Source: an uncultured Cohaesibacter sp.
GTDB lineage: Bacteria; Pseudomonadota; Alphaproteobacteria; Rhizobiales; Cohaesibacteraceae
Reading direction: 5' to 3'
NCBI RefSeq assembly: GCF_963676485.1
Contig: NZ_OY781114.1
Span: forward strand, 2,682,501 to 2,746,500
Length of the DNA stretch: 64,000 bases
Of the stretch, positions 62,697 through 64,000 are shown in pieces; position 1 is the stretch's first letter; every line of letters starts with the position of its first letter. The notes below the pieces were generated by a model that saw nothing but the letters and a program-made list of their open reading frames with translations, did no database searches and had not been told where the DNA came from. Made by a program: the position numbers and the translations under genes.

Positions 62697-62790
62697 GATG
62701 TGACCTATCGATGGTTGGACGGTTGGTTCTGTTCGCTCTCATATCTCGCAAAAGCGGGCTAGTTGCAAGGGTGGGAGACGGTTGGGAAAT

Positions 62791-62820
62791 AAAAAATGCG
62801 CCAATCAGCCGATTGGCGCA
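62791..62820 (-). terminator. Terminator of pgk
   Basis: TGCGCCAATC (62797-62806) and GATTGGCGCA (62811-62820) form a 10-bp stem; on the minus strand TTTTTT follows. Confidence 0.9.
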
Positions 62821-62859
62821 CCTTTCTGTTCAATCAAAACGGGGCAAAGGCCCCATCAA

Positions 62860-64000
62860 TCAGGCTTTGAGAACTTCAACACCCGGAAGAGCCTTGCCTT
62901 CCATCCATTCAAGGAATGCACCGCCAGCGGTGGAGATGTAGGAGAAGTCGTCATAAACGCCCGCATGGTTGAGAGCGGAAACCGTGTCGCCACCACCGGC
63001 AACAGACGTTAGCCTGCCCGCTTTGGTTTCTTCTGCGGCGGCCTTTGCGGCTGCAACGGTTGCTGTGTCGAACGGTTCGATTTCGAACGCGCCGAGCGGG
63101 CCATTCCAGACAACGGTGTTGGCTTTCTTGATCCATGCTACAACAGCTTCGACGGATTTTGGTCCAACGTCGAGCATCATGCCGTCAGCGGGAATGCTGT
63201 CCACGTCGAGCACTTCGTGCGGTGCGTTGGCTGCAAATTCCTTGGCGACCAGAGCGTCTACCGGCAGGATGATTTCGCAGCCGGCTTTGTCAGCAGCAAC
63301 GAGAATGCGTTTTGCTGTTTCGGCCAGATCATGTTCACAAAGGGACTTGCCAACATCTTTGCCCTGAGCTGCCAGGAAGGTGTTTGCCATACCGCCACCG
63401 ATGACCAGACCGTCAACTCTGGTGACGAGATTTTCAAGCAGGTCGATCTTGGTGGATACCTTGGCGCCGCCGACAACAGCCAGAACCGGACGGTTCGGCG
63501 TGCCCAGAGCAGAATCAAGGGCTTCGAGTTCCTGCTGCATGGTGCGACCGGCAACCGCTGGCATATGGTGGCACAGGCCTTCGGTGGAAACATGCGCGCG
63601 GTGGGAAACAGAGAATGCGTCTGCTACCAGCAGGTCGCCATTGGCACCCAGCTGTGCGGCAAATTCAGGATCGTTCTTTTCTTCACCCTTGTAGTAGCGG
63701 GTGTTTTCCAGAACGAGAACGTCGCCATTGGCCATGTTGTCGATGGCAGCCTTGGCCACATCACCGATGCAGTCTTCAGCAAAGCCAACGGGCATCTTGA
63801 GCGCTTTGGAGAGAGCCGGAACAACCTGCTTGAGGCTCATTTCCGGAACCTTTTCACCCTTTGGACGACCGAAATGGGCGAGAATGATGACCTTGCCGCC
63901 TTTTTCGGAGATTTCGGAAAGAGTCGGGACGACGCGATCGATACGGGTGGTATCGGTTACTTCGCCATCTTTCATCGGGACGTTCAGGTCAACACGAACG
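62860..64000 (-). CDS. pgk: Phosphoglycerate kinase, 5' end outside the window
   Basis: This glycolytic enzyme transfers phosphate between 1,3-bisphosphoglycerate and ADP. The reading frame is still open at 64000 (the last codons read [11 protein letters not shown]), so the first ~15-20 residues lie outside. Family motifs are [14 protein letters not shown] near the N terminus, [30 protein letters not shown], the hinge [32 protein letters not shown], and the C-terminal nucleotide site [12 protein letters not shown] strong terminator follows. Confidence 0.95.
   Translation of the reverse strand, partial: VRVDLNVPMKDGEVTDTTRIDRVVPTLSEISEKGGKVIILAHFGRPKGEKVPEMSLKQVVPALSKALKMPVGFAEDCIGDVAKAAIDNMANGDVLVLENTRYYKGEEKNDPEFAAQLGANGDLLVADAFSVSHRAHVSTEGLCHHMPAVAGRTMQQELEALDSALGTPNRPVLAVVGGAKVSTKIDLLENLVTRVDGLVIGGGMANTFLAAQGKDVGKSLCEHDLAETAKRILVAADKAGCEIILPVDALVAKEFAANAPHEVLDVDSIPADGMMLDVGPKSVEAVVAWIKKANTVVWNGPLGAFEIEPFDTATVAAAKAAAEETKAGRLTSVAGGGDTVSALNHAGVYDDFSYISTAGGAFLEWMEGKALPGVEVLKA

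Overview
The window is a chromosomal segment of an alphaproteobacterium, most likely order Hyphomicrobiales (Rhizobiales). A Cohaesibacter-like marine or sediment bacterium would fit, but the genus is a guess. The order-level call rests on several alphaproteobacterial hallmarks: RcdA (DUF1465), TrcR (DUF1013), the 44-residue aa3-oxidase subunit IV, twin YdcH/DUF465 proteins, the purE-purK-rpsU cluster, and a MotA/MotB-like pair outside any flagellar locus. Nothing resembles a prophage, IS element, CRISPR array or integrative element. The gene content is ordinary chromosomal core plus transport genes.

Layout. 1-1680: 3' end of an rRNA operon (23S, 5S, terminator; no tRNA behind the 5S). 2.2-9.5 kb: short-chain fatty acid transporter, an unknown secreted protein, S-formylglutathione hydrolase, an NCS2 nucleobase permease with a hairpin-rich leader, an aminotransferase, and a divergent creatininase-family hydrolase. 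9.5-13.8 kb: metal block with a Cu(I) P1B-ATPase behind a CueR/HmrR-type promoter, then DUF1007 and a His-rich NicO Ni/Co exporter. 13.8-18.8 kb: a LuxR-type response regulator whose Cache-domain sensor kinase survives only as a broken N-terminal remnant, beside a TakP-type TRAP transporter (P, Q, M). 18.9-20.4 kb: arsR-arsC-arsH without an efflux pump. 20.5-27.1 kb: a divergent receiver protein, SPFH/NfeD pair, DmeF-type Co/Ni exporter, MotA/MotB stator genes and arabinose-5-phosphate isomerase.

27.4-34.6 kb is an envelope block: beta-barrel protein, DUF882 peptidase-like protein, YcbB-type L,D-transpeptidase and an NtrC-type regulator. 35-42.8 kb: M3 oligopeptidase, AarF kinase, a tiny cytochrome oxidase subunit, TPR lipoprotein, rpsU, purK, purE, two YdcH genes. 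43-47.7 kb: acyl-CoA ligase, TauE/SafE exporter, propionyl-CoA synthetase. 47.8-53.4 kb: trcR, a TadG-like vWA protein, quinone oxidoreductase, a candidate small RNA, rcdA, rpmE. 53.7-64 kb: ABC exporter, a MotA/MotB-like pair, two YeeE/YedE half-transporters behind a palindromic operator-like site, suhB, efp, Sel1-repeat protein, ThiE-like protein, and pgk running off the right edge.

The most interesting unlisted element is at 51.8 kb. It is an intergenic transcription unit of about 100 nt with a plausible promoter, a TTAA-N7-TTAA (CtrA-type) box over the -35, two small hairpins, three pyrimidine-rich anti-Shine-Dalgarno motifs and a strong U-tailed terminator. It lies upstream of rcdA and near trcR, both tied to CtrA-dependent cell-cycle control. 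The sensor-kinase remnant, the permease leader and the YedE operator are the next best leads.
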